Below are positions 7,981 to 15,457 of a stretch of 34,345 nt of DNA, piece after piece. This DNA comes from Alphaproteobacteria bacterium (lineage in GTDB: Bacteria > Pseudomonadota > Alphaproteobacteria > Rickettsiales > JAFLCR01): assembly GCA_017302755.1 (NCBI GenBank), contig JAFLCR010000001.1:1-34345 (forward strand), read 5' to 3'. The stretch's first letter is position 1. Every line of letters begins with the position of its first letter. The notes beneath the pieces are model-generated. The model worked only from the letters and a program-made list of their open reading frames with translations, was not told where the DNA came from and searched no databases. The translations under genes and the position numbers were made by a program.

Positions 7981-9390
7981 ATGTCTTTTACGATTGATTC
8001 CGCCAAACAGTTCATCACCAACAAAACCTACGATGAAATCAAGATCGGGGATGCAGCGTCGCTTACGCGCACGCTGACCAGGCAGGATATCCAGCTTTTC
8101 GCCATTGTTACGGGAGATATGAACCCGGCGCACCTGGACGAGGAGTACGCCAAAACCGACGTGTTCCATCAGATTGTCGGTCACGGCATGTGGACGGGAT
8201 CAATGTTTTCGGCGCTGCTCGGCATGTATCTGCCAGGACCGGGCACCATCTATCTCAGCCAGACACTGAAATTCCTTAAACCGGTGCGTATTGGGGAAAC
8301 CATCACCGCGTCGGTGAAAGTAATGTCAAAAGATGACAAGCATCATCACATCACCTTTGAAACACTATGCGTCAACGAACGCGGCGAGCACGTCATTGAA
8401 GGCGAAGCGCTGGTGTTGGCTCCGCTGGAAAAAATATCCTGGAAAGCATCGCCGCTGCCGGAAATTCAGATGAATGCTTCCACCCATAATTTTGAGGGAT
8501 GGTTGCTGGGCAAAGCACGTCAGGAAAAGCCGCTGAAAGTCGCCGTGGTGCACCCGGTGGATCTTCACTCTCTTACCGGTGCGGTCGAAGCCGCACGCAT
8601 GGGCCTCATCACGCCGGTGCTGGTCGGCCCGGAGAAAAAAATCCGCAAGGTCGCGGAAGATGCCCATCTCGCTATCGAGAATTACGAACTTATACCCACC
8701 CCTCACAGCCATGCGGCCGCAGCCGCAGCCGTCGAGTTGGCGCTGCAAGGAAAAGTGGAGGCCCTGATGAAGGGCAAGCTTCCCACGGATGAGTTGATGG
8801 CCCCCGTCATCGTCAGGGAAAAAGGCCTGCGCACGGGACGGCGCATGAGCCATGTTTTTGTATTGAACGTCCCCCGTTATCCCAAGCCGCTTTTTCTTAC
8901 CGATGCCGCCATCAACATTCGACCGACGTTGATGGAAAAAAAAGATATCATACAGAATGCAATCGACCTGTTCCGCGCCTTGGAATTGGGCACACCAAAA
9001 GTGGCTATTCTGTCTGCGGTGGAAACCGTCAACGAGAAACTGCCCTCAACCCTTGATGCGACCGCGCTATGCAAGATGGCCGAACGCGGGCAAATCTCTG
9101 GTGGCATGGTGGATGGCCCGCTCGCCTTCGATAATGCCATTTCGCGCGAGGCCGCTGCTATCAAGGGGCTCACTTCCCCGGTGGCGGGCGACGCGGACAT
9201 ACTGGTGGTTCCCGATATTGAATCCGGCAACATGCTCTATAAGGAGCTGCGTTATTTTTCAGGCGCTCAGGGCGCAGGACTCGTGATGGGCGCTAAGGTG
9301 CCTATCATTCTCACCAGCCGCGCGGGCGATACGGAAAACCGCGTCATATCGTGTGCCTTGGCATTACTTTATGCGCGCATGAGGGAGTAA
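7981..9390 (+). CDS. pta: bifunctional MaoC-like enoyl-CoA hydratase/phosphate acetyltransferase
   Basis: A 469-residue two-domain protein. Residues about 15-150 form a MaoC/R-hydratase hotdog domain with FAIVTGDMNPAHLDEEYA and the following VGHGMW, which hold the Asp/His catalytic pair. Residues about 185-469 form a phosphate acetyl/butyryltransferase domain (family PF01515), including AILSAVETVNEKLPST, the GGMVDGPLAFDNAIS segment and VPDIESGNMLYKEL. It should interconvert acetyl-CoA and acetyl phosphate; this fused type is common in alphaproteobacteria. The ATG at 7981 begins MSFTIDSAKQF; the ribosome site is weak (TTGGAA). The stop overlaps the ackA start by one base, so the two steps of the Pta-Ack pathway are coupled. 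The substrate of the hydratase domain is unknown. Confidence 0.93.
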   Translation: MSFTIDSAKQFITNKTYDEIKIGDAASLTRTLTRQDIQLFAIVTGDMNPAHLDEEYAKTDVFHQIVGHGMWTGSMFSALLGMYLPGPGTIYLSQTLKFLKPVRIGETITASVKVMSKDDKHHHITFETLCVNERGEHVIEGEALVLAPLEKISWKASPLPEIQMNASTHNFEGWLLGKARQEKPLKVAVVHPVDLHSLTGAVEAARMGLITPVLVGPEKKIRKVAEDAHLAIENYELIPTPHSHAAAAAAVELALQGKVEALMKGKLPTDELMAPVIVREKGLRTGRRMSHVFVLNVPRYPKPLFLTDAAINIRPTLMEKKDIIQNAIDLFRALELGTPKVAILSAVETVNEKLPSTLDATALCKMAERGQISGGMVDGPLAFDNAISREAAAIKGLTSPVAGDADILVVPDIESGNMLYKELRYFSGAQGAGLVMGAKVPIILTSRAGDTENRVISCALALLYARMRE

Positions 9391-10403
9391 TGGGGCTCAT
9401 CCTGACTTGCAATGCGGGCTCCACCAATACCAAATTGGCCGCGTTTGATCGTCAGACTCTGGAAATTAAGGGGCATACCGTCGCGCATGGCGCGGCAGAA
9501 GAAATTGCCTGGATCCACTCCATTGGTGACGTTGATAATATTGACGTTGTCGGCCATAGAGTCGTGCATGGCGGCCATATTTTTATCCGGCCTCAGCGCA
9601 TAACGAAGGACGTATTGAGACAGCTGAAAGATTTTATTCCCCTGGCTCCCCTTCATCAGCCGGCGGCGCTTCGCTTAATCGAAGAGTCGCAAAAGCTTTA
9701 TCCTCATATCCCCCACGTCGCCTGCTTCGATACGGCGTTTCATCACACCATGCCGGAAATTGAGTGTAGGATTCCCTTGCCTTCGCATTATCATCAACAG
9801 GGCGTTCAGCGTTACGGGTTCCACGGGCTTTCTTATCAGCATGTCGCCAACACCCTGCCAAAAATCGCGGGCGACAAAGCACAGGGCCGAATCATTGCCG
9901 CGCATCTCGGCGGGGGAGCAAGTGCTTGCGCCATGACAGGGTTAAAGAGTGTCGCCAGCACGATGGGGTTTTCCACGCTTGACGGGCTGATGATGAGTAC
10001 CCGTTGCGGCGTGCTTGACCCCGGCGTGATTTTTCACCTGTTGAAGGAGCTCGGCATGACCGTCTCTGCAGTCGAGCAGCTGCTCTATAAGGAATCCGGG
10101 CTTCTTGGCGTTTCCGGCATCAGCGCGGACATGCGCGCTTTGCGCGCCAGCGACAAACCCGAGGCACGCGAGGCGGTGGCATTATATTGCCATCTCGCCG
10201 CCCGGCAGATTGCCGGATTGCTGCCCGCTATCGGCGGGCTGGACGCGTTGGTATTTACCGGTGGCATTGGTGAGAATGATGACTTCGTGCGTAATGCAAT
10301 CGCGCAAGCCCTGCATTGGATCGGTGATTTTTCCGTATATGTTATCCCGGCGGACGAAGAGCGGGTCATCGCCGAGTCCTGCCAAGCCGGCATCTTCCGT
10401 TAG
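9390..10403 (+). CDS. ackA: acetate kinase
   Basis: Converts acetyl phosphate and ADP to acetate and ATP, or the reverse. I chose the ATG at 9390 (TAATG overlap with pta) because GAGGGA lies 4 nt upstream and the product begins MGLILTCNAGSTNTKLAAFD, the family's N-terminal phosphate-binding motif. Other motifs are GHRVVHGG, ACFDTAFHHTMP, YGFHGLSYQHV, HLGGGASACA, STLDGLMMSTRCGVLDPG and FTGGIGEND. All expected active-site motifs are present, but the protein is 337 residues against about 400 in the best-known enzymes. The shortening lies between motifs, not at an end, so it looks like a compact functional form. It sits in a pta-ackA-ATPase operon. Confidence 0.94.
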   Translation: MGLILTCNAGSTNTKLAAFDRQTLEIKGHTVAHGAAEEIAWIHSIGDVDNIDVVGHRVVHGGHIFIRPQRITKDVLRQLKDFIPLAPLHQPAALRLIEESQKLYPHIPHVACFDTAFHHTMPEIECRIPLPSHYHQQGVQRYGFHGLSYQHVANTLPKIAGDKAQGRIIAAHLGGGASACAMTGLKSVASTMGFSTLDGLMMSTRCGVLDPGVIFHLLKELGMTVSAVEQLLYKESGLLGVSGISADMRALRASDKPEAREAVALYCHLAARQIAGLLPAIGGLDALVFTGGIGENDDFVRNAIAQALHWIGDFSVYVIPADEERVIAESCQAGIFR

Positions 10404-10415
10404 GGTGTTCGGCAT

Positions 10416-13022
10416 ATGACCGCCCGGATGCGCTCTCATAACAGCGAACCCGGCCTAACCTCACAGGAGGCTTGCGCACGCTTGGCCGAATATGGGCCGA
10501 ACGTGTTGCCGGAAGCTCGGCCGCCATCCTTTATTGGCATTTTTCTCAAACAGTTTTTCAATCCCCTTATTTATATTCTCCTCTTGGCCGCCGTGCTGTC
10601 GCTTATTGTCAGCGATCTCAGGGATGCGGTTTTTATCGGCATCGTGCTGTTGATAAACGGCATGATCGGAGCCGTTCAGGAATACTCCGCAGGCCGCGAG
10701 GCGGCAGCCCTCAAGAAGCTGGAACAACCAAGCGCAATAGTGATCCGTGACGGCATTTCCCGCCTCATCGATGCATGTGAACTGGTGCCTGGCGACGTGG
10801 TGCTTCTGGAAGCCGGCAGCCGCGTGCCCGCCGATCTCATGCTTCAGGAATGCGTAGACCTGCAATGTGACGAGTCGCTGCTCACCGGTGAATCATTACC
10901 CTTAAAAAAAACAGCATCTGCGTCATGTTTTGCCGGCACCATGGTCACGCGCGGGCGGGGTAAGGGAGTCGTCTCGGCTACCGGCCTGCGTACAGAAATT
11001 GGCAAAATCGCGCAGGAAATTTCCCGCCGCCCGCTCTCCGAGCCGCCGCTGATGATCCGCATGAAACGCTTCACCCGCAATATTGCCGTCGGCGTGAGTG
11101 GCGCGGTCGTTCTTCTAGCGGTCATCGGCTTTCTGCGCGGCATGGATATCCATGAACTGTTCATGATGTCTGTAGGTCTGGCGGTAAGTGCCATCCCCGA
11201 AGGGCTTCCCATCGCCATCTCCATCGCCCTGGCCATTGCCATGCGGCGTATGGCGAAAGCGAACGTGATCGTGCATCACATGCCTGCCGTGGAAGCGCTT
11301 GGCTCATGCACGCTGATCGCCACCGATAAAACCGGAACCTTGACCCTGAATGAGCTGACGGCTACCGATATCCTTTTGCCTGACGGCACCGAACTTATCT
11401 GCGACACAGGCATCGACATCACATCCGGCAGCATCCGAGGCAAAAATGCCATCACCAGTGAACGCGCAACTCGGTTACTGCACGCTGCGGCGCTTCCTAA
11501 TGAAGCAAAGCTCATCCAAGAAGAGAATGTGTGGCGCGGCATGGGCGATACAGTGGATGTGGCGTTGCTTGCTGCCGCGCATAAGGGCGGAGTGCGGCAA
11601 CAGGATATAGAGGCACATTACCCGCTGGTTTCCCGCATTCCTTATGAGCCGGATCTGAAATACGCCGCCTCCCTGCACCGGCGGCAGGAATCCATGCACA
11701 TCTTTGTCAAGGGTGCGCCGGAAGCGCTGATGGCCATGTGCGAATACATGGAAATGAACGGCGTGAGCACTCCGATCAATACGGACATGCTGACCGCTCA
11801 AAAAGAGCATCTTGCGGAAAGTGGCTTGCGGGTTCTTGCCTTCGCGGAAGGCATTATTGATAAATCTGACGGCGCCTTGCGCCATCATCATCTGGTCAAC
11901 CTCACTTTTCTTGGCATGGTGGGCATGCAGGATCCTATTCGGCCCGAAGTGCCGCAAGCGATCAAAGCCTGCCGCAGCGCCGGTATTGAGGTGGTCATGG
12001 TGACAGGCGATGATCCGAAAACGGCAAGCGTTATCGCGCGTCAGGCAGGGATGGAGGTTGAGGCGGGGCAGATCGTCACAGGCATGGATATCGAGCGTAC
12101 TGAAATCGAAGGCCAAGACTCCGTGGACAGGCTGACCAGGCAGGCGCGCGTCTACGCGAGGGTCAAGCCAGCACAGAAGCTGGCGATCGTGCTTTCCCTG
12201 GCCCGAAACGGCCATTTTGTAGCCGTAACCGGCGACGGCGTGAACGATGGGCCCGCGCTCAAACACGCGCATGTGGGCGTGGCAATGGGGCGCAAGGGAA
12301 CAGATGTCGCCAAGGAAAGCGCTGATATTATCCTCACCGATGATAATTTTGCATCCATTGTGGCGGGCATCAGAGAAGGCCGCGTCGCTTATGCGAATAT
12401 CCGCAAGGTTGTCTTCATGCTTGCCTCCACCGGCGCCGCCGAGGTGGTGGTGTTCCTTCTGGCGATGCTGTCAGGAATTCCTATGCCTCTGTTAGCGGTA
12501 CAGTTGCTATGGCTCAATCTGGTGACCAACGGCATCCAAGACGTGGCGCTGGCCTGCGAGAAAGCGGAGGGAGACGAATTGAACCATAAGCCCCGGAACC
12601 CCAGGGAACCCATTTTTGATCGCGTGATGACGCGGCGAGTGTTGCATGCCACCGTGGTGATGGGCGCTGGCGGGTTCGCCGTTTTCTGGTGGCTTCTTTC
12701 ACAAGGTTACGCCGAAGCAGAAGCCCGTAACCTACTGCTGCTTTTGTTCGTGCTGTTCGAGAACGTTCAAACATTCAACAGCCGTTCAGAACGGCGTTCC
12801 GTATTCCGCCAGGGGTTTCTGGCTAATCCGTTTCTGGTTATTTCCGTTCTTGCCGCGCAGGGATTGCATATTGCCGCCATGCACATCCCGGTTCTTGCCG
12901 ACACGCTTGGTATTGCCCCAGTCACATGGAGAGAGTGGGGCTGCCTTTTGCTGGCCGCCTCTTTCCTGATGATCGTGATGGAAATGGAAAAATGGTGGGA
13001 CAGATCCCGCCGCCAAGCTTAG
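10416..13022 (+). CDS. P2-type cation-transporting ATPase (HAD-IC family)
   Basis: An 868-residue P-type ATPase with an N-terminal cation-ATPase domain (LTSQEACARLAEYGPNVLPE), TGES at 157-160, PEGLP at 261-265, the phosphorylation site DKTGTLT at D304, KGAPEALM in the nucleotide domain, and GDGVNDGPALK from G606. It has no heavy-metal CPx motif, so it is not a copper or zinc pump. The overall plan is that of Ca2+/Na+-type P2 pumps. In the helix equivalent to SERCA M6 the motif is NLVTNG instead of NLVTDG, so a key calcium ligand (Asp800) is Asn; the M5 position equal to Asn768 is also changed. The transported ion is therefore unclear. It starts 12 nt after ackA, with AGGGTG upstream, and probably belongs to the same transcript. 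Confidence 0.93.
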   Translation: MTARMRSHNSEPGLTSQEACARLAEYGPNVLPEARPPSFIGIFLKQFFNPLIYILLLAAVLSLIVSDLRDAVFIGIVLLINGMIGAVQEYSAGREAAALKKLEQPSAIVIRDGISRLIDACELVPGDVVLLEAGSRVPADLMLQECVDLQCDESLLTGESLPLKKTASASCFAGTMVTRGRGKGVVSATGLRTEIGKIAQEISRRPLSEPPLMIRMKRFTRNIAVGVSGAVVLLAVIGFLRGMDIHELFMMSVGLAVSAIPEGLPIAISIALAIAMRRMAKANVIVHHMPAVEALGSCTLIATDKTGTLTLNELTATDILLPDGTELICDTGIDITSGSIRGKNAITSERATRLLHAAALPNEAKLIQEENVWRGMGDTVDVALLAAAHKGGVRQQDIEAHYPLVSRIPYEPDLKYAASLHRRQESMHIFVKGAPEALMAMCEYMEMNGVSTPINTDMLTAQKEHLAESGLRVLAFAEGIIDKSDGALRHHHLVNLTFLGMVGMQDPIRPEVPQAIKACRSAGIEVVMVTGDDPKTASVIARQAGMEVEAGQIVTGMDIERTEIEGQDSVDRLTRQARVYARVKPAQKLAIVLSLARNGHFVAVTGDGVNDGPALKHAHVGVAMGRKGTDVAKESADIILTDDNFASIVAGIREGRVAYANIRKVVFMLASTGAAEVVVFLLAMLSGIPMPLLAVQLLWLNLVTNGIQDVALACEKAEGDELNHKPRNPREPIFDRVMTRRVLHATVVMGAGGFAVFWWLLSQGYAEAEARNLLLLLFVLFENVQTFNSRSERRSVFRQGFLANPFLVISVLAAQGLHIAAMHIPVLADTLGIAPVTWREWGCLLLAASFLMIVMEMEKWWDRSRRQA

Positions 13023-13033
13023 GCAATCTCTCA

Positions 13034-13108
13034 TGGTGCCACCGGTGAGAATCGAACTCACGACCCCGTCATTACCAATGACGTGCTCTACCACTGAGCC
13101 ACGGCGGC
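13034..13108 (-). tRNA. tRNA-Thr (anticodon GGT)
   Basis: The minus strand folds into a complete cloverleaf of 75 nt with the CCA end encoded. The acceptor stem GCCGCCG pairs with CGGTGGC (one G-U), followed by A and CCA. The D arm is GCTC/GAGC, the anticodon stem CGTCA/TGACG with loop TTGGTAA giving anticodon GGT, and the T arm GTGAG-TTCGATT-CTCAC. It reads Thr codons ACC/ACU. It converges on the P-type ATPase with an 11-nt gap. Confidence 0.97.
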
Positions 13109-13141
13109 TTAAGAGTTTTGAAAGCGGCGGGAAATTGGCAT

Positions 13142-13165
13142 ATTTCTTGGCTTCAAGCAAGAAAT
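13142..13165. repeat. 8-bp inverted repeat upstream of tRNA-Thr
   Basis: ATTTCTTG (13142-13149) and CAAGAAAT (13158-13165) form a perfect inverted repeat around GCTTCAAG. It lies about 34-57 bp upstream of the tRNA-Thr 5' end, where that gene's promoter should be, and 39 bp before the small gene at 13204. It has no T-tract. It could be an operator or chance. Confidence 0.4.
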
Positions 13166-13203
13166 GATTTACTTTAGCGTAGTTGCAGGCTTTCCCCTTG
13201 GTT

Positions 13204-13365
13204 ATGACTGAAAAAAACGCACCTTCCCCATCTTCAACAACTTCAATGCCCTCGCCCGTTTCCACGGATAAGCCAGCGGGAAACATGAATATTTCTCGAA
13301 GAAAGCGATTGGGGGAGGCGTTAAAGGCCAATCTCAGGCGCAGAAAATCTTCTTCAAATTCATAA
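13204..13365 (+). CDS. small basic protein of unknown function
   Basis: A possible 53-residue gene. The N-terminal half is low complexity (Ser, Thr, Pro), and the C-terminal half is strongly basic: RRKRLGEALKANLRRRKSSS. Short alphaproteobacterial proteins ending in a similar R-L-(A/G)-E-A-L-(R/K)-x-N-L-x-R-R-K block are something I recall, which is why I include it; I cannot name a family. The ribosome site is weak. An in-frame start at 13183 would lengthen it by seven residues. It shares its frame with the next ORF, separated by one TAA and 18 bases. Confidence 0.5.
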   Translation: MTEKNAPSPSSTTSMPSPVSTDKPAGNMNISRRKRLGEALKANLRRRKSSSNS

Positions 13366-13383
13366 TTTTATCTGGCGACGCCT

Positions 13384-13692
13384 GTGTCCTCTCCCCCGCC
13401 GCAAGATAAGAAGTCCTTTCTCTTCTTTCGTAACCGCAAGCATAATCTTGTCAACCGAAGCGAGGAAATCCATCGTCAGGATGAGGCCAAACGGCTGGCG
13501 GAGGAACAGGCAGCCCGGGAATCTCTCGTAGGTCCAAATCCTGAGGAACACCAAGAACCGCCGCCTCAAACCTATGCCAACGCCACGGCACTGACGGTAA
13601 AAACCAAGGAAATCCGGGTGCGCCTCGGACGCAAGCGTAGCCGTGCCCGCAGCCTGTGGCACCGTTATGAATCCAGCCTCCGCGGTGCGTGA
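13384..13692 (+). CDS. hypothetical charged protein
   Basis: A 102-residue open frame with a GTG start; no in-frame ATG is available upstream before the stop at 13363. The product is hydrophilic, with a helix-prone stretch RSEEIHRQDEAKRLAEEQAARE, a Pro/Glu-rich middle and a basic C-terminus (RLGRKRSRARSLWHRYESSL). There is no signal peptide, membrane segment or recognisable catalytic motif. It lies 62 nt before dcd in the same direction. I do not recognise a family. The antisense frame is also open, so its reality rests on position and composition. Confidence 0.5.
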   Translation: MSSPPPQDKKSFLFFRNRKHNLVNRSEEIHRQDEAKRLAEEQAARESLVGPNPEEHQEPPPQTYANATALTVKTKEIRVRLGRKRSRARSLWHRYESSLRGA

Positions 13693-13754
13693 GATGGTTG
13701 CGGAAAGCATTTTAACGTTCTAAATTTTCCCTTTAGCATAGGAAAGAGACGCGC

Positions 13755-14321
13755 ATGGGCATTATGCCAGATAGCTGGATTCGCGACCGCGCCCTGAACC
13801 AGGGCATGATCGAGCCTTTCGTGGAATCGCTGAAACGCGATAACGTGATTTCTTACGGCCTTTCTTCCTACGGTTATGACGCCCGGGTCTCAGACGAATT
13901 CAAGATCTTCACCAATGTGGATTCTGCCGTCGTAGACCCTAAGAACTTTGCCACCAATGGCTTTGTGGACCGCCAGGGTGCCATCTGCACCATTCCCCCC
14001 AATAGCTTCGTGCTGGCTCGTACGGTGGAATATTTCCGTATTCCCCGGGATGTCCTGGTCATTTGCGTCGGGAAATCGACTTACGCCCGCTGCGGCATTA
14101 TCGTGAACGTCACGCCGCTAGAACCGGAGTGGGAGGGGCATGTGACGCTCGAATTCTCCAACACCACCCCCCTGCCCGCCCGCATTTATGCCAATGAGGG
14201 CGCCTGCCAGTTTCTTTTTCTGCAGGGAAGCACGGAGTGCGAAATCTCGTACCGCGACCGCAAGGGAAAATACCAAAACCAGACGGGAGTTACGCTGCCG
14301 CGCGTGGAAGTCAAAGCCTGA
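13755..14321 (+). CDS. dcd: dCTP deaminase
   Basis: Deaminates dCTP to dUTP, the main supply of dUMP for thymidylate synthesis. The 188-residue length is normal. The start at 13755 gives MGIMPDSWIRDRA, the standard Dcd N-terminus, with a GGAAAGAGA ribosome site. The nucleotide-binding and catalytic block is GKSTYARCGIIVNVTPLEPE; S108, R112 and E133 align with the catalytic Ser111, Arg115 and Glu138 of the E. coli enzyme. The C-terminus contains YQNQTGVTLPRV. A separate dut gene is not seen here, and the sequence does not show the bifunctional DCD-DUT features. Confidence 0.96.
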   Translation: MGIMPDSWIRDRALNQGMIEPFVESLKRDNVISYGLSSYGYDARVSDEFKIFTNVDSAVVDPKNFATNGFVDRQGAICTIPPNSFVLARTVEYFRIPRDVLVICVGKSTYARCGIIVNVTPLEPEWEGHVTLEFSNTTPLPARIYANEGACQFLFLQGSTECEISYRDRKGKYQNQTGVTLPRVEVKA

Positions 14322-14341
14322 TCCTGAAAAGGAGATTGCCG

Positions 14342-14962
14342 ATGCGATGGGGTATTGCTCTGAGTATGCTATTGTTATCCTGTCCTTTGGGCGGGGCCGT
14401 TTATGCCGCTGACACGGGCGGGTCATCAGCCGCCGTGGATCATCGCACCGCCATTTTTGCCGGAGGGTGCTTCTGGTGCATTCAAAGCGCGTTCGACGAT
14501 GTTCCGGGCGTACATACGTCGCGCGCTGGCTATACGGGCGGAACCGCGGAAACCGCCACTTACCGCCAAGTTTCCACCGGAAAAACCAAGCACCGCGAAG
14601 CGGTGGAGGTGGTCTATGACCCCCTGACCATCACCTATCCGCAATTGCTGGATATTTTCTGGCAGAGCATTGATCCCACAGATCCAGGGGGGCAGATGCA
14701 TGATCGTGGCCCACAATACACCACCGCTATTTACTATGCGACCCAGCAGCAGAAAGAAGAAGCTGAAACTTCGCGAAAAGCCGCTGAAGCGAAACTAAAC
14801 AAACCCATTGCCACCCAGATTCTTCCTGTGGAATCCTTTTACTCTGCCGAAGAGGAGCACCAGTTTTACCACCGCACCCATAAACGCGCCTATCAGGCGT
14901 ATGTGGAAGGCAGCCAGCGCAAACAGACGCTCAAACGCATCTGGGGAGCAGAAGATAAATGA
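14342..14962 (+). CDS. msrA: peptide-methionine (S)-S-oxide reductase MsrA, secreted
   Basis: Reduces methionine-S-sulfoxide in oxidised proteins. The ATG at 14342 has a strong AAGGAGA site 7 nt upstream and gives a signal peptide (residues 1-22, ending AVYA), so this MsrA should act in the periplasm. The catalytic motif GGCFWC has its nucleophile at C43, followed by the MsrA block GYTGGTAETATYRQV, the HREAVEVVYDP motif and DPGGQMHDRGPQYT. The C-terminal EEEHQFYH is also typical. There is no MsrB domain. It follows dcd by 20 nt and probably shares its transcript. Confidence 0.95.
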   Translation: MRWGIALSMLLLSCPLGGAVYAADTGGSSAAVDHRTAIFAGGCFWCIQSAFDDVPGVHTSRAGYTGGTAETATYRQVSTGKTKHREAVEVVYDPLTITYPQLLDIFWQSIDPTDPGGQMHDRGPQYTTAIYYATQQQKEEAETSRKAAEAKLNKPIATQILPVESFYSAEEEHQFYHRTHKRAYQAYVEGSQRKQTLKRIWGAEDK

Positions 14963-15072
14963 GGTTTTTATCCCACACCGTCACAAAACTTTCATTTGAC
15001 GTTTTGATTTTTCCTTGATTCTAGTAGTTATTTTCCGTATAAGGACTTTACTTCACAAGGGAATATCCCGTT

Positions 15073-15408
15073 ATGCCACGGCTTACGGATATATTTAATC
15101 GGGCAGCGGCGTTACGCGAAGCCAAAAAGGCAGCTCTCGCGGAGGAGCAAGATGCCAGCAGCATGGGCAATGTGATTGCCCTGCAGGAAAAAAGCCGTAC
15201 TGTCGCGCACGCCACCCCGGTGGATCTTGACCTTTCCGCCACAACGCCCTCTTTCGTTATGCCCAAAGCCGAGACTTCCGCCTCGGCGATCAATTATACC
15301 AGCGCCTACTGGTCAAGCGGCTCTGTGATCAGTTTCAATCCGAAAAATTTCAAATTCCGCAAGGGTGTGGCTGGCGGAAAAGCGCAATACAAAACTTCCG
15401 CGCGCTGA
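15073..15408 (+). CDS. hypothetical protein
   Basis: A 111-residue ORF with an ACAAGGGA ribosome site about 10 nt before the ATG. The N-terminal 30 residues are a charged helix (MPRLTDIFNRAAALREAKKA), and the rest is Ser/Thr/Ala-rich with a basic end (SFNPKNFKFRKGVAGGKAQ). There is no signal peptide, membrane helix or known motif. The 110-nt gap before it contains a -35-like TTGACG at 14996-15001 but only weak -10 candidates. It ends 49 nt before mutL. I do not recognise it. Confidence 0.65.
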   Translation: MPRLTDIFNRAAALREAKKAALAEEQDASSMGNVIALQEKSRTVAHATPVDLDLSATTPSFVMPKAETSASAINYTSAYWSSGSVISFNPKNFKFRKGVAGGKAQYKTSAR

Positions 15409-15457
15409 TCCTTAAGATATTTTCCTCTTTTCCGAATCGCGAGTTAAGATTGGGCGT

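Noticed and set aside
11475..12272. A 265-codon minus-strand frame within the P-type ATPase
   Set aside because: It is fully antisense to the conserved nucleotide and hinge domains of the ATPase and resembles no protein family.
10416..13022. Reading the second P-type ATPase as a copper pump of the cco operon
   Set aside because: It lacks the CPx motif and the N-terminal metal-binding domain; PEGLP and the P2 layout exclude a P1B pump.
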